Shown piece after piece: positions 33,087 through 41,518 of a stretch of DNA of 64,000 nucleotides. The notes under the pieces are model-generated. The model made no database searches. It was not told the origin of the DNA and saw only the letters and a list, made by a program, of their open reading frames with translations. The position numbers were made by a program, and so were the translations under genes. Position 1 is the first letter of the stretch, and every line of letters starts with the position of its first letter. The DNA lies in the NCBI GenBank assembly GCA_000163695.1, contig GG774889.1, forward strand, positions 582,042 to 646,041, read 5' to 3'. This stretch comes from Bacteroidetes oral taxon 274 str. F0058. Its GTDB lineage: Bacteria; Bacteroidota; Bacteroidia; Bacteroidales; Paludibacteraceae.

Positions 33087-34460
33087 ATGGAATTACCATT
33101 TGCAGAATCTTGGAAGATTAAGATGGTCGAACCCATCAGAAAATCGACACGCAGTGAGCGTGAACAGTGGCTGAAAGCAGCCAATTACAATGTGTTTCAG
33201 TTGAATGCCGAAGAGGTCTATATCGACCTTCTGACCGACTCGGGCACAGGTGCTATGTCGGACCGCCAGTGGGCAGGAGTGATGATGGGCGACGAAAGCT
33301 ATGCAGGAGCAACATCGTTCCGTAACTTGCAGAAAGCCATCGAAAAAATCACGGGCTTCAAGTATGTAGTGCCGACCCATCAGGGACGTGCTGCCGAGAA
33401 CGTACTTTTTTCGGTACTCGTAAAAGCGGGCGACTATATCCCCGGCAATTCGCACTTCGACACCACCAAAGGACACATCGAGAGCCGTAAGGCTTTTGCC
33501 GTCGATCTTACTGTCGACGATGCCAAAGATACTCAGAAAGAGGTGCCGTTCAAGGGTAATGTAGATATCGACAAACTCGAGAAATTCCTTGCCGAAAAAG
33601 CCGACAAAGTGCCTTTCATCATCGTTACCATCACCAACAACACGGCAGGCGGGCAGCCCGTTTCTATGGACAATCTGCGTCGTGTGCGTCAAGTTGCCGA
33701 CAAATACAACAAACCCGTTGTGTTCGACTCTGCACGTTTTGCCGAAAATGCTTACTTCATCAAGGTTCGCGAAAAAGGCTACGAAAACAAGACTATCAAA
33801 GAGATATGTCTCGAAATGTTCTCGTTGGCAGATGCTATGACTATGAGTGCCAAAAAAGATGCTATCGTAAATATGGGTGGTTTCATCGCTACCCGTAAGC
33901 AAGATTGGTACGATAAGGCTAAGGTATTGGGTATCATATATGAAGGGTATTTGACTTACGGCGGTATGAATGGTCGCGATATGAACGCTTTGGCTATCGG
34001 TCTCGACGAAAATACTGAGTTCGATAACCTCGAAACCCGTATCAAACAGGTCGAATATCTTGCCTCCAAGCTCGACGAATACGGTATTCCGTATCAACGT
34101 CCCGCAGGCGGTCACGCTATCTTTGTAGATGCCACCAGAGTACTCACTCGTGTGCCCAAAGAGGAGTTTCCCGCTCAGACTCTCACCGTAGAGCTTTATC
34201 TGGAAGCAGGTATCAGAGGTTGCGAAATAGGCTATCTGCTTGCAGACCGCGACCCCGTTACTCGCGAAAACCGCTTCGGTGGACTCGACCTGCTGCGTCT
34301 GGCTATCCCGCGCCGTGTGTATACAAACAACCACATGGACGTCGTAGCTGCTGCCCTCAAAAATGTTTTCGACCGTCGCGAGAGCATAACCCGCGGAGTG
34401 AAAATAGTATGGGAAGCAGAGATAATGCGTCACTTCACCGTTAAGCTCGAAAGGCTGTAA
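33087..34460 (+). CDS. tnaA: Tryptophanase
   Basis: PLP enzyme that splits tryptophan to indole, pyruvate and ammonia; 457 residues. The start MELPFAESWKIKMVEPIRKS and the blocks THQGRAAENVLFS, NSHFDTTKGHIE and RGCEIGYLLADRDP are those of tryptophanase, not tyrosine phenol-lyase. The PLP lysine should be Lys257 in MSAKKDAIVNMGG. It is a single gene with its own promoter and terminator. No tryptophan transporter or tnaC leader is adjacent, unlike in enterics. It supports an amino-acid-fermenting, indole-producing lifestyle. Confidence 0.94.
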   Translation: MELPFAESWKIKMVEPIRKSTRSEREQWLKAANYNVFQLNAEEVYIDLLTDSGTGAMSDRQWAGVMMGDESYAGATSFRNLQKAIEKITGFKYVVPTHQGRAAENVLFSVLVKAGDYIPGNSHFDTTKGHIESRKAFAVDLTVDDAKDTQKEVPFKGNVDIDKLEKFLAEKADKVPFIIVTITNNTAGGQPVSMDNLRRVRQVADKYNKPVVFDSARFAENAYFIKVREKGYENKTIKEICLEMFSLADAMTMSAKKDAIVNMGGFIATRKQDWYDKAKVLGIIYEGYLTYGGMNGRDMNALAIGLDENTEFDNLETRIKQVEYLASKLDEYGIPYQRPAGGHAIFVDATRVLTRVPKEEFPAQTLTVELYLEAGIRGCEIGYLLADRDPVTRENRFGGLDLLRLAIPRRVYTNNHMDVVAAALKNVFDRRESITRGVKIVWEAEIMRHFTVKLERL

Positions 34461-34486
34461 TTCTACAAGTTACATATTTTTAAGAT

Positions 34487-34530
34487 AACCTGTATTTGTT
34501 TGACGATTAAATAAATACAGGTTGTTTTGT
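34487..34530 (+). terminator. Terminator of tnaA
   Basis: Perfect 11-bp stem AACCTGTATTT / AAATACAGGTT with a 15-nt loop and a weak GTTTTGT tail. Confidence 0.7.
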
Positions 34531-34594
34531 CTATTGTAACCTGTTTCTTGCAAATTAAAATAGATACTCTGCCGAGTAATTGTATATTTTTTTA

Positions 34595-34603
34595 TATATT
34601 TGC
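34595..34603 (+). promoter_or_regulatory. -7 element for small RHH gene
   Basis: TATATTTGC, 23 bp before the ATG at 34627. It overlaps the point where the open frame would otherwise begin (34600), which argues against the longer start. Confidence 0.65.
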
Positions 34604-34626
34604 AGTGCAAAAAAGTATACTGTATA

Positions 34627-34821
34627 ATGTCGGAGTTTAAGAACAAGAAGCAGTTGAGGTCTCATAAAGTAGTGGTTGCCCTCAATGATGACGAAAAGAT
34701 ATTTATCGACAATTATTGTAATAAAAACAATATAAAAAGTAAAGGTAAATTCCTCAGAGAGACGGCAATACGTATGATTTTGAAGCAAATGCACCAATAT
34801 AGCCCTACGTTATTCGATTAG
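34627..34821 (+). CDS. Small basic ribbon-helix-helix-like protein, 64 aa
   Basis: Uses the ATG at 34627 (MSEFKNKKQLR); the frame continues nine codons upstream into the promoter. The pattern is basic N-terminus, a short strand (HKVVVALNDDEK), and two helices (FIDNYCNKNN, KFLRETAIRMILKQM). It looks like the ribbon-helix-helix DNA-binding proteins related to MobC-type mobilisation accessory factors and antitoxins. No mobilisation or toxin gene is next to it, so it is either a free-standing regulator or a remnant. Family assignment is tentative. Confidence 0.7.
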   Translation: MSEFKNKKQLRSHKVVVALNDDEKIFIDNYCNKNNIKSKGKFLRETAIRMILKQMHQYSPTLFD

Positions 34822-34846
34822 ACATAAATTTTAAATAAACATAAAG

Positions 34847-35209
34847 ATGAAAAAAATACTATTTTCTTTTATAATACTGTTCGCTTGTGCTGCAGTGTCG
34901 ATGGCAGATGCCCAACCGAGTCGTGTGCCGGCTTCGCCGTTTCCCATCAAGGTATCGCAGCCCAATGGCGATACTATTATGATTAGAGTGATGGGCGACG
35001 AATGGAAACACTTCCATACTACTACCGATGGATACGTGATAGTCAAAAACAGTAAAGGTTACTTCTGCTATGGTAAAATAGGAGCAAAGGGTAAAGTGGT
35101 ACCATCGTGTTACACGGTATGTAGCGATAGCAAGATGACCAAACGTAAGTTGAATTATCTCAAAAAGATGGCTAAGAACGAGAAATTAAAAATAACGGTG
35201 GTGAGATAG
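34847..35209 (+). CDS. Secreted propeptide-like protein, 120 aa
   Basis: A signal peptide (MKKILFSFIILFACAAVSMADA) is followed by a 95-residue domain. Its core (PFPIKVSQPNGDTIMIRV, GDEWKHFHTTTDGYVIVK, GYFCYGKI) resembles the N-terminal prodomain of Bacteroidota M6-type secreted metalloproteases. The catalytic domain and HExxH motif are absent: the frame ends in a basic tail (LNYLKKMAKNEKLKITVVR). It may be a stand-alone inhibitor or chaperone derived from a prodomain, or the leftover of a decayed protease gene. No protease fragment is seen downstream, where sufE starts 51 bp later. Confidence 0.7.
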   Translation: MKKILFSFIILFACAAVSMADAQPSRVPASPFPIKVSQPNGDTIMIRVMGDEWKHFHTTTDGYVIVKNSKGYFCYGKIGAKGKVVPSCYTVCSDSKMTKRKLNYLKKMAKNEKLKITVVR

Positions 35210-35260
35210 GAATAATAAACCACTACTGAGTTTACGAGAGGAAGAGCAAGTTGATATAAT

Positions 35261-35686
35261 ATGACAATAGACGAAGTACAGCAACAGATAATAGAAGAGT
35301 TTTCGGTCTTCGACGACTGGCTCGACAAATATCAATATATCGTGGATTTGGGCAACTCGCTCGAGGCGTTTCCGCCCGATCAAGAGACAGACGAAAACTT
35401 GATAGAAGGCTGCCAGAGTAAAGTGTGGATAATTTCGCAATATACCGATGGCAAAGTGTTTTTCCAAGCCAAAAGCGATGCTGTCATAGTAAAAGGTATC
35501 GTAGTCCTTCTGATGCGGGTACTATCGGGTAGGACGCCGTCCGAGATATTAGACAGCAATCTGTTCTTTATCGATAAAATAGGTCTTACGGAGCATTTGT
35601 CGCCTACGCGGTCTAATGGACTATTGGCTATGGTCAAGAAAATGAGGCTTTTCGCTCTGGTATACAAAACGAAATACGAGGACTGA
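35261..35686 (+). CDS. sufE: SufE family sulfur acceptor
   Basis: 141-residue cysteine-desulfuration protein. SufE takes the persulfide sulfur from a cysteine desulfurase (SufS) on its active Cys, here Cys51 in LIEGCQSKVW, and passes it to Fe-S cluster assembly. The C-terminal LTEHLSPTRSNGLLAMVKKM is also typical. The suf operon itself is not in the window. The gene lies 51 bp after the propeptide-like gene and 36 bp before meaB. Confidence 0.93.
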   Translation: MTIDEVQQQIIEEFSVFDDWLDKYQYIVDLGNSLEAFPPDQETDENLIEGCQSKVWIISQYTDGKVFFQAKSDAVIVKGIVVLLMRVLSGRTPSEILDSNLFFIDKIGLTEHLSPTRSNGLLAMVKKMRLFALVYKTKYED

Positions 35687-35722
35687 CAGACGTCGATGTC
35701 CTTATAATACAGGTAATTGCTT

Positions 35723-36841
35723 ATGAAAGAATACAAACACCCCGAAGATAACGAGCAGTATAAGGGGCTCAAGATACAGAAAGCTCTCGACACACCGCCA
35801 TCTGTACGCAATCCGTACTTTACGAAACTTAAAAGACGCCCTCAATATTCGGTCGATGACTATGTAAAAGGTATTTTGGAGGGCAATATATCTATTTTGT
35901 CGCAGGCGGTTACTCTTATAGAGAGTTCGATAGAAAGTCATTATGTTATGGCTCAGCAGGTTATAGAGAAGTGCTTGCCATATTCGGGTAACTCAATACG
36001 TTTGGGTATAACCGGTGTGCCCGGAGCAGGCAAAAGTACGCTCATCGATGCACTCGGAATGGACATTGTACGGGACGGTAAACGACTTGCTGTATTGGCG
36101 ATAGACCCAAGCAGCTCTATAACGAAAGGTTCTATCCTCGGCGACAAAACCCGTATGGAGCAGCTCTCGGTTCACCCGAATGCCTTTATCCGCCCTTCGC
36201 CATCGGCGGGTTCGCTCGGTGGAGTTGCCCGTAAAACACGCGAAACCATAGTTCTCTGCGAGGCAGCAGGCTTCGAGGTGATATTTGTGGAGACTGTCGG
36301 GGTGGGGCAGAGCGAGACGGCGGTTCACTCGATGGTGGACTTTTTCCTTCTGATACAGCTTGCAGGTACAGGTGACGAACTGCAAGGTATCAAACGCGGT
36401 ATTATGGAGATGGCAGACGGTATAGCCATCAACAAAGCCGACGGCAACAATATCGATAAGGCTAATATCGCCAAAAGCCACTTTACCAATGCTTTGCATC
36501 TATTTCCGATGCCTCCTTCGGGTTGGTCGCCGCGAGTACAGACCTGCTCTGCTTACGAACATATCGACCTGGATAAGCTATGGCAAATGGTTTTGGATTA
36601 TATCGCCTTTACCAAAAAGAACGGATACTTCCAAGAAAAACGACTCAACCAGTCGAAATATTGGATGTATGAGACTATCGAACAATATCTTAAAAACAAT
36701 TTCTACAACAACCCGACGATAGAAAATATGCTACAAAAGGTAGAGAACGACCTGTTGCACAACAAGGTAACACCGTTTGTTGCTGCTACCAAATTGCTCG
36801 ATACCTACAAAAATGTTTTAATTAATCAATCAAAAAAATAA
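35723..36841 (+). CDS. meaB: Methylmalonyl-CoA mutase-associated GTPase MeaB
   Basis: G3E-type P-loop GTPase of 372 residues that protects and reactivates the B12-dependent methylmalonyl-CoA mutase. Walker A is GVPGAGKSTL near residue 97; ETVGVGQSETAV is the switch/metal region, followed by the NKADG base-recognition motif. ATG 35723 is chosen over the TTG two codons upstream. The mutase genes are not adjacent, but the epimerase of the same propionate pathway is at 20.3 kb. It ends 2 bp before the FKBP gene, so the two are probably translationally coupled. Confidence 0.94.
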   Translation: MKEYKHPEDNEQYKGLKIQKALDTPPSVRNPYFTKLKRRPQYSVDDYVKGILEGNISILSQAVTLIESSIESHYVMAQQVIEKCLPYSGNSIRLGITGVPGAGKSTLIDALGMDIVRDGKRLAVLAIDPSSSITKGSILGDKTRMEQLSVHPNAFIRPSPSAGSLGGVARKTRETIVLCEAAGFEVIFVETVGVGQSETAVHSMVDFFLLIQLAGTGDELQGIKRGIMEMADGIAINKADGNNIDKANIAKSHFTNALHLFPMPPSGWSPRVQTCSAYEHIDLDKLWQMVLDYIAFTKKNGYFQEKRLNQSKYWMYETIEQYLKNNFYNNPTIENMLQKVENDLLHNKVTPFVAATKLLDTYKNVLINQSKK

Positions 36842-36843
36842 TA

Positions 36844-37587
36844 ATGAAAAAATTATCTTTAATATTACTTACATTACTGTGTGTAACAGTAGTATATGCA
36901 CAAAAAAACAAAAAAGAGAAGAAAAGCAAATCGAAAGTAGAGGTTGTTGCGCCTAAGTCGTTAACGGAGATAACGTCGTATGCTTTGGGTGTCAATATAG
37001 CCGACGGACTCAAACAAAACTCTGAGCAGCTCGGTATCACTGTCGATTGGGAGTGGATTGTAAGAGGGTTACGTGAGGCAGCCGATGGCAAAAGTCAATT
37101 CGATTCGGCTAAGATGTCAGAGGCTTTTGCCAAACTCGATAGCTTAGTGAAAGAAAATCGCGATATTAAGGCTCGGAAGCAAAAAGAGTTCCTCGAAGAG
37201 AACAAGAAAAAAGCAGGAGTCATCACTACTCCGTCGGGTCTTCAGTACGAGGTGATTACGCTTGGTACAGGAGCCAAACCTACCTTGGAGAGCAATGTAG
37301 AGGTCAATTACGAGGGCAAAACAATAGATGGCAAAGTATTCGACAGTTCGTACGAGAGAGGTACAACTACCTCTTTCAAACTTAGTAATGTCATTCCAGG
37401 GTGGCAAGAGGGTTTACAGCTTATGCCCGTCGGCTCTAAATTCAGGTTTTATATCCCGTCGGAACTCGCTTATGGCGAACGCGGTGCAGGCAACGATATA
37501 GAACCTAATGCAACGCTTATATTCGAGGTGGAGTTGCTTAATATCGTGCCTGACACGGAATTGGTGTCGCCAAATAATTCTAAGTAA
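36844..37587 (+). CDS. FKBP-type peptidyl-prolyl isomerase (Mip/FkpA-like)
   Basis: 247-residue periplasmic isomerase. The signal peptide (MKKLSLILLTLLCVTVVYAQ) is followed by a lysine-rich linker and an N-terminal dimerisation region (SYALGVNIADGLKQ...) of the FkpA/Mip kind. The FKBP domain at about 120-235 has GLQYEVITLGTGAKP, VNYEGKTIDGKVFDSSYERG, VIPGWQEGLQLMPVG and PSELAYGERGAG. It should speed proline isomerisation in exported proteins. It starts 2 bp after the meaB stop. Unlike meaB its product is exported, so the shared transcript is probably accidental. Confidence 0.93.
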   Translation: MKKLSLILLTLLCVTVVYAQKNKKEKKSKSKVEVVAPKSLTEITSYALGVNIADGLKQNSEQLGITVDWEWIVRGLREAADGKSQFDSAKMSEAFAKLDSLVKENRDIKARKQKEFLEENKKKAGVITTPSGLQYEVITLGTGAKPTLESNVEVNYEGKTIDGKVFDSSYERGTTTSFKLSNVIPGWQEGLQLMPVGSKFRFYIPSELAYGERGAGNDIEPNATLIFEVELLNIVPDTELVSPNNSK

Positions 37588-37652
37588 TTCGGAGATTAAA
37601 TTTTATCTAAAATTTTATGTGTGCAAAGCGTATGCGATAACAAAATAAATAT

Positions 37653-37661
37653 TACCTTTGC
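37653..37661 (+). promoter_or_regulatory. -7 element for tRNA-Thr
   Basis: TACCTTTGC, 15 bases before the mature 5' end. Third tRNA in the window with this exact nonamer. Confidence 0.7.
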
Positions 37662-37675
37662 ACACTGTAAATATC

Positions 37676-37749
37676 GCCTTTTTAGCTCAGTTGGTAGAGC
37701 AACTCATTCGTAATGAGTAGGTCTGGGGTTCGAGTCCCCAAAAAGGCTC
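37676..37749 (+). tRNA. tRNA-Thr (CGT)
   Basis: Acceptor GCCTTTT/AAAAGGC, D arm GCTC/GAGC, anticodon arm ACTCA-TTCGTAA-TGAGT (anticodon CGT) and T arm GGGGTTCGAGTCCCC. Discriminator T; CCA is not encoded. Confidence 0.95.
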
Positions 37750-37770
37750 TAAATGTGATAATTATAAGGA

Positions 37771-37806
37771 AACACAGGAGCATTAAGTTCCTGTGTTTTT
37801 TATTTT
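37771..37806 (+). terminator. Terminator of tRNA-Thr
   Basis: Perfect 10-bp stem AAACACAGGA / TCCTGTGTTT with a 9-nt loop and a T-rich tail. Confidence 0.85.
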
Positions 37807-37855
37807 TAAAAACTGTTGTGTGTTTTGTATTTATGGTTGTTAATCTCGGAGTGAG

Positions 37856-38650
37856 TCAACTCACAGGGTCTGGGCGGTAGCTGAGTCGCATCATCATTTC
37901 GTCGAAATCGACTTTGTGTCCGTCGAACTCCGGACCATCAACACATACGAACTTTGTCTGCCCGTCGACCGTTATGCGGCAGGCTCCGCACATACCCGTA
38001 CCGTCTACCATAATGGTATTGAGCGATACTTCGGTGGGAATGTCGTATTGTTTGGTCAGCAGCGATACGAATTTCATCATCACCGCAGGACCGATAGCTT
38101 CGACCCTGTCTACTTTTTCGCGTTTTATGACCTCTTCTACTCCGTTGGTAACCAAGCCTTTGATACCGTACGAACCGTCGTCGGTATATATCAACACTTC
38201 ATCGGCAAATTGTCGGAACTGCTCTTCGAGTATTATGAGCTCTTTGGTACGGGCTGCAAGTATTACGATTATCTTGTTGCCTGCTTTTTTCAGAGCCTTA
38301 GAGATAGGCAACATAGGTGCTGCTCCTACTCCTCCGCAGGCACAGACCACTGTGCCGAAATTGTCTACGTGTGTCGACTGTCCCAGAGGACCTACCAAGT
38401 CCGTTATGTAGTCGTCTTCGTTGAGGTCGCACAGCTTGTTGGTAGAGACGCCAACTCTTTGTATTATAATCAATATAGTGCCTGCCTCTTTGTCGCTATC
38501 GGCGATTGTAAGCGGTATACGTTCGCCTTTTTCGCCCGTACGGACTATGACGAAGTGTCCTGCCCGATGAGAGCGTGCCACCTCAGGTGCTTCTACGACA
38601 AATCCCGTTACGAGAGAAGAAAATTCTATTTTTTTCAGAATCTTATTCAT
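37856..38650 (-). CDS. FAD/NAD-binding oxidoreductase subunit (SudB/NfnA-like)
   Basis: A 264-residue protein of the sulfide dehydrogenase / NADH-dependent ferredoxin:NADP oxidoreductase family. The FAD domain contains ERIPLTIADSD, the NAD domain VVCACGGVGAAPMLPISKAL, and the C-terminal region the [2Fe-2S] cysteines in GTGMCGACRITVDG and FVCVDGPEFDGH. In most genomes it forms an electron-bifurcating complex with a GltD-like partner encoded directly downstream. Here downstream is only a tRNA terminator. Instead, it is the last gene after pit (gap 12 bp), so its partner must be elsewhere. Confidence 0.88.
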   Translation of the reverse strand: MNKILKKIEFSSLVTGFVVEAPEVARSHRAGHFVIVRTGEKGERIPLTIADSDKEAGTILIIIQRVGVSTNKLCDLNEDDYITDLVGPLGQSTHVDNFGTVVCACGGVGAAPMLPISKALKKAGNKIIVILAARTKELIILEEQFRQFADEVLIYTDDGSYGIKGLVTNGVEEVIKREKVDRVEAIGPAVMMKFVSLLTKQYDIPTEVSLNTIMVDGTGMCGACRITVDGQTKFVCVDGPEFDGHKVDFDEMMMRLSYRPDPVS

Positions 38651-38662
38651 AACAAATTATTT

Positions 38663-39688
38663 TTAGAATAAAGCTACGATTTTATAAATAATGCCTGCAA
38701 GTAAGGCACTTACGGGTATTGTAAGCAGCCAAGCCACAAGCAGACTTTGGGTTACTCCCCAGCGGACAGCCGAGAGACGTTTGGTAGCTCCAACACCGAT
38801 GATAGCACCCGTGATAGTGTGTGTGGTAGATACAGGAATTTTAAGTATTTCTGTCATATACAGAGTGATAGCTCCTGCTGTTTCTGCCACTACGCCCTCG
38901 AATGGTGTTACTTTGGTTATCTTAGAACCCATAGTTTTTACTATTCGCCAACCACCGCTCATAGTGCCGATAGAAATCACTGTAAAACACGTGATTGGCA
39001 CCCAACTCGGCAAGTCGTTGATAGAGTGTATGCCACCTGCCAAGCCCAGAGAGTGAGCTGCTATCATTGCTGCGGCTATGATACCCATTACTTTTTGTGA
39101 GTCGTTCATACCGTGTCCGATACTGAAGAGTGCCGACGAGAGCAGTTGCAGTCTCTTGAACCAGTGGTTTGCCTTGTGCGGATTAGCTTTTTTACAGATA
39201 TGCTCGATTATAATGGTGATAATCATTGCCGTAACCATACCTACCAGAGGGGCGATTAGTATGAATGCCGCTATCTTGAACACTACTTCGCCGTGCACGG
39301 CTTGCCAGCCCCAAGCGGCTATGGCTGCCCCCGCAAATCCTCCGATGAGGGTATGCGACGACGACGACGGAATGCCCAGCCACCACGTAAGCAGATTCCA
39401 AACCACGGCAGCCAAGACACCCGAAAGTATCACTTTCAGTGCTACACTACCTACAAGATAACTCTCTACTACCGTTTTGGATACGGTATTGGCTATGCCG
39501 AACTCTCCGATGATGAACTTCGAGATAAAAAAGGCAACAAAATTGAAAAAAGCAGCCCAAATAACTGCTTGAAAAGGTGTCAGTACCCGCGTAGAAACAA
39601 TTGTAGCGATAGAGTTGGCTGCGTCGTGGAAGCCATTGATGAAATCGAACAAAAGAGCGAGTAGTACGATTGTTACTAATAAAACCAC
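38663..39688 (-). CDS. pitA: Inorganic phosphate transporter, Pit family
   Basis: 341-residue inner-membrane protein with about 10 hydrophobic segments and the two inverted Pit repeats. The N-terminal GFHDAANSIATIVSTRVLTP and the later PVSTTHTITGAIIGVG carry the family's conserved residues. It imports phosphate with a cation. It is second in a three-gene operon after the DUF47 gene (gap 44 bp) and before the SudB-like gene (gap 12 bp). Confidence 0.95.
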   Translation of the reverse strand: MVLLVTIVLLALLFDFINGFHDAANSIATIVSTRVLTPFQAVIWAAFFNFVAFFISKFIIGEFGIANTVSKTVVESYLVGSVALKVILSGVLAAVVWNLLTWWLGIPSSSSHTLIGGFAGAAIAAWGWQAVHGEVVFKIAAFILIAPLVGMVTAMIITIIIEHICKKANPHKANHWFKRLQLLSSALFSIGHGMNDSQKVMGIIAAAMIAAHSLGLAGGIHSINDLPSWVPITCFTVISIGTMSGGWRIVKTMGSKITKVTPFEGVVAETAGAITLYMTEILKIPVSTTHTITGAIIGVGATKRLSAVRWGVTQSLLVAWLLTIPVSALLAGIIYKIVALF

Positions 39689-39732
39689 AAGATATAAGTG
39701 TTTTAGAGTGTTATATTTGCGAATATTGCTTA

Positions 39733-40368
39733 TTATGCGTATTTGACAATTATTATTTTTATGGTCTTACCGATATGGTCTATCTCGTCTGTGATGCCTT
39801 CGAGTACGTTGACAATCTCTTTGAGTTTGATTATCTCTATTGCATCGGTATAGTTTTCGAACAGTTCGATGGTGAAATTCTGAAACACCTCGTCGGCTTG
39901 GCTCTCTATCTCGTGCAGTTTGTTGCAATATTTCTCTATTTCGCCTGCTTTTTTCTTAAGCGAGTGCAACTCTCTTATTGCCTTGTGCATATATTGCGTG
40001 CCTTCGAACACCATTTGGGCTATCTCTTCGGCAGCCCGAGGTATTTGTTTCGGCTTGTAGAATGTTATGCGTTTGGCACAGCCGTATATCTGGTCTGTAA
40101 CGTCGTCGATGCCGTTGGCTAAGGAATTGATATCCTCGCGGTCGAAAGGCGTGATGAACGTATCGTTGAGCTCGTAATATACTTTTTCGATTACACGGTC
40201 GCCTTCGTGTTCAAGGTCTCTTATGCGCTGTAATATTTCGGGTTTATTGTCTTTTACACAAGTGATTAGTTGCTCTGCCGACTTGTGCGATACCTCTGCC
40301 AAAGACTCCAACAAGGGGAAAAACTTCGGCTCCTTCGGCGTAAATTTACTAAAAAACGAATTATCCAT
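39733..40368 (-). CDS. DUF47 / PhoU-like Pit accessory protein
   Basis: 211 residues, almost wholly helical, with the EHEGDRVIEKVYYEL and PFDREDINSLANGIDDVTD motifs of the DUF47 family. Such proteins are PhoU-like metal-binding partners encoded beside Pit transporters and thought to control them. First gene of the pit operon. The 238-bp gap upstream holds no gene, only AT-rich DNA with no clear -7 element. Confidence 0.93.
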   Translation of the reverse strand: MDNSFFSKFTPKEPKFFPLLESLAEVSHKSAEQLITCVKDNKPEILQRIRDLEHEGDRVIEKVYYELNDTFITPFDREDINSLANGIDDVTDQIYGCAKRITFYKPKQIPRAAEEIAQMVFEGTQYMHKAIRELHSLKKKAGEIEKYCNKLHEIESQADEVFQNFTIELFENYTDAIEIIKLKEIVNVLEGITDEIDHIGKTIKIIIVKYA

Positions 40369-40606
40369 ACTTTTTACTTTCTACATCAATGATTTACATC
40401 TGAATTCTTTTTTAATTGCACCGTCGGCTAAACTTTGTCTGTGGTAGCCGAAAATGACATAAATATATACTTATGATATTTTTAAATGATTAATTATTAA
40501 ACGCATACTGATATTTATCATATTTGCCTTTTTCGACCCCCAAAGTTAATTATTTTTTTTGAAAAACAATTATCGATACAGTTGTATTTTAAATATGTAT
40601 AACATA

Positions 40607-41161
40607 TTAATCCTCCAAAAGAAATCTGATAGGTTTGGAGAATTTCATCGTTACTGTTCTTCCTTTGTATCGGGCAGGGGCAAGCGGCGGCAATTTTTTT
40701 ATGATATTCACGGCAGCAGTATTCAGTATATCGTATCTGCCTTTTACGGATAATATCTTGACTCTGCCTTCGATAGATATTATAAACTCTACCACGGAAT
40801 TGCCCGAGATACCCGAATCGATAGCTTCTTGGGGGTAGACGAAATTATTCAGGATATATTTGTTTAATTGGTCGTTGAAGCATTTTTTACTATCCTCGTC
40901 GGGGATATTGTTGCACTGCTCGAATTGTGGGTATCTATCGACCCAAACTAAGATTTTGGTACTATCTGTAACGTTGTTTGTATTGTCGTAAGGATCAGAA
41001 GCGTTCACCACCGACGGGGGCTGCGAATTGCTATTGTTGGTTATACTATTCACTCCACAAATGCGGTAGCCGTCAGATGAGATACTGTTGCATACATTAT
41101 CCTCTATGGCAGAGGCAGGTAGTGTAATTGCAGCAATCAACAAGAATAATAATTGTCTCAT
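40607..41161 (-). CDS. Secreted TonB C-terminal domain protein
   Basis: 184 residues with a signal peptide (MRQLLFLLIAAITLPASA), a Ser/Asn-rich linker, and at about 95-180 a TonB C-terminal domain (YPQEAIDSGISGNSVVEFII, VKILSVKGRYDILNTAAVNIIKKLPPLAPARYKG). Usual TonB proteins keep an uncleaved N-terminal anchor to contact ExbB/ExbD; this one looks freely secreted, with four cysteines in the linker region (Cys24, 35, 82, 93). It may be a periplasmic decoy or a protein-interaction module. Single gene; no ExbB/D or TonB-dependent receptor is near. Confidence 0.85.
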   Translation of the reverse strand: MRQLLFLLIAAITLPASAIEDNVCNSISSDGYRICGVNSITNNSNSQPPSVVNASDPYDNTNNVTDSTKILVWVDRYPQFEQCNNIPDEDSKKCFNDQLNKYILNNFVYPQEAIDSGISGNSVVEFIISIEGRVKILSVKGRYDILNTAAVNIIKKLPPLAPARYKGRTVTMKFSKPIRFLLED

Positions 41162-41184
41162 ATTATAGGTTGATTGTTTGATAT

Positions 41185-41478
41185 TCAGACTACTTTCTCT
41201 ATATTCCAGACGAATGCCTTGACGCCGATTTCAGGATTGCGTTTGTCGAGTTTGTGGGTCGTTTTGAGTAGTTCGTCGACCCTATCGTCTTCGACAATAC
41301 ACATAACTGCCGAGTTCATCTCAGGCCAGGTATGCGTACCGCGTCGCGGCTCTCCGCTGTTGGTGCCTCTGCCCTGAACCTGTTCGAAGAGGGTGAAGCC
41401 TCTTATGCCGAGTTCGTCGAGCATATACTCCACACGCTCTGTATTGGATTGGTTGAATACTATAAATACTGATTTCAT
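41185..41478 (-). CDS. PII-like signalling protein next to RND pump
   Basis: 97 residues with the PII fold signature: KSVFIVFNQSNTERVEYMLD, a T-loop-like QGRGTNSGEPRRGTHTWPEM, and the C-terminal AVMCIVEDDRVDELLKT and VKAFVWNIEKVV strands. It is not GlnB/GlnK: the uridylated-tyrosine region differs. Similar PII-like proteins are commonly encoded beside RND efflux systems in Bacteroidota. It lies after the RND gene on the same strand, but 183 bp away and separated by an inverted repeat. A sensory or regulatory role on the pump is inferred. Confidence 0.82.
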   Translation of the reverse strand: MKSVFIVFNQSNTERVEYMLDELGIRGFTLFEQVQGRGTNSGEPRRGTHTWPEMNSAVMCIVEDDRVDELLKTTHKLDKRNPEIGVKAFVWNIEKVV

Positions 41479-41518
41479 CGTATCGATTATATTTAGATTG
41501 ATATTTTTATTAAAAAAG

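Noticed and set aside
33093..34433. 446-codon frame opposite tnaA
   Set aside because: Antisense shadow of tryptophanase, caused by codon bias; no motif or start context.
33087..34460. Tyrosine phenol-lyase instead of tryptophanase
   Set aside because: The THQGRAAENVLFS, TTKGHIE and RGCEIGY blocks match tryptophanases, while the tyrosine phenol-lyase-specific segments are absent.
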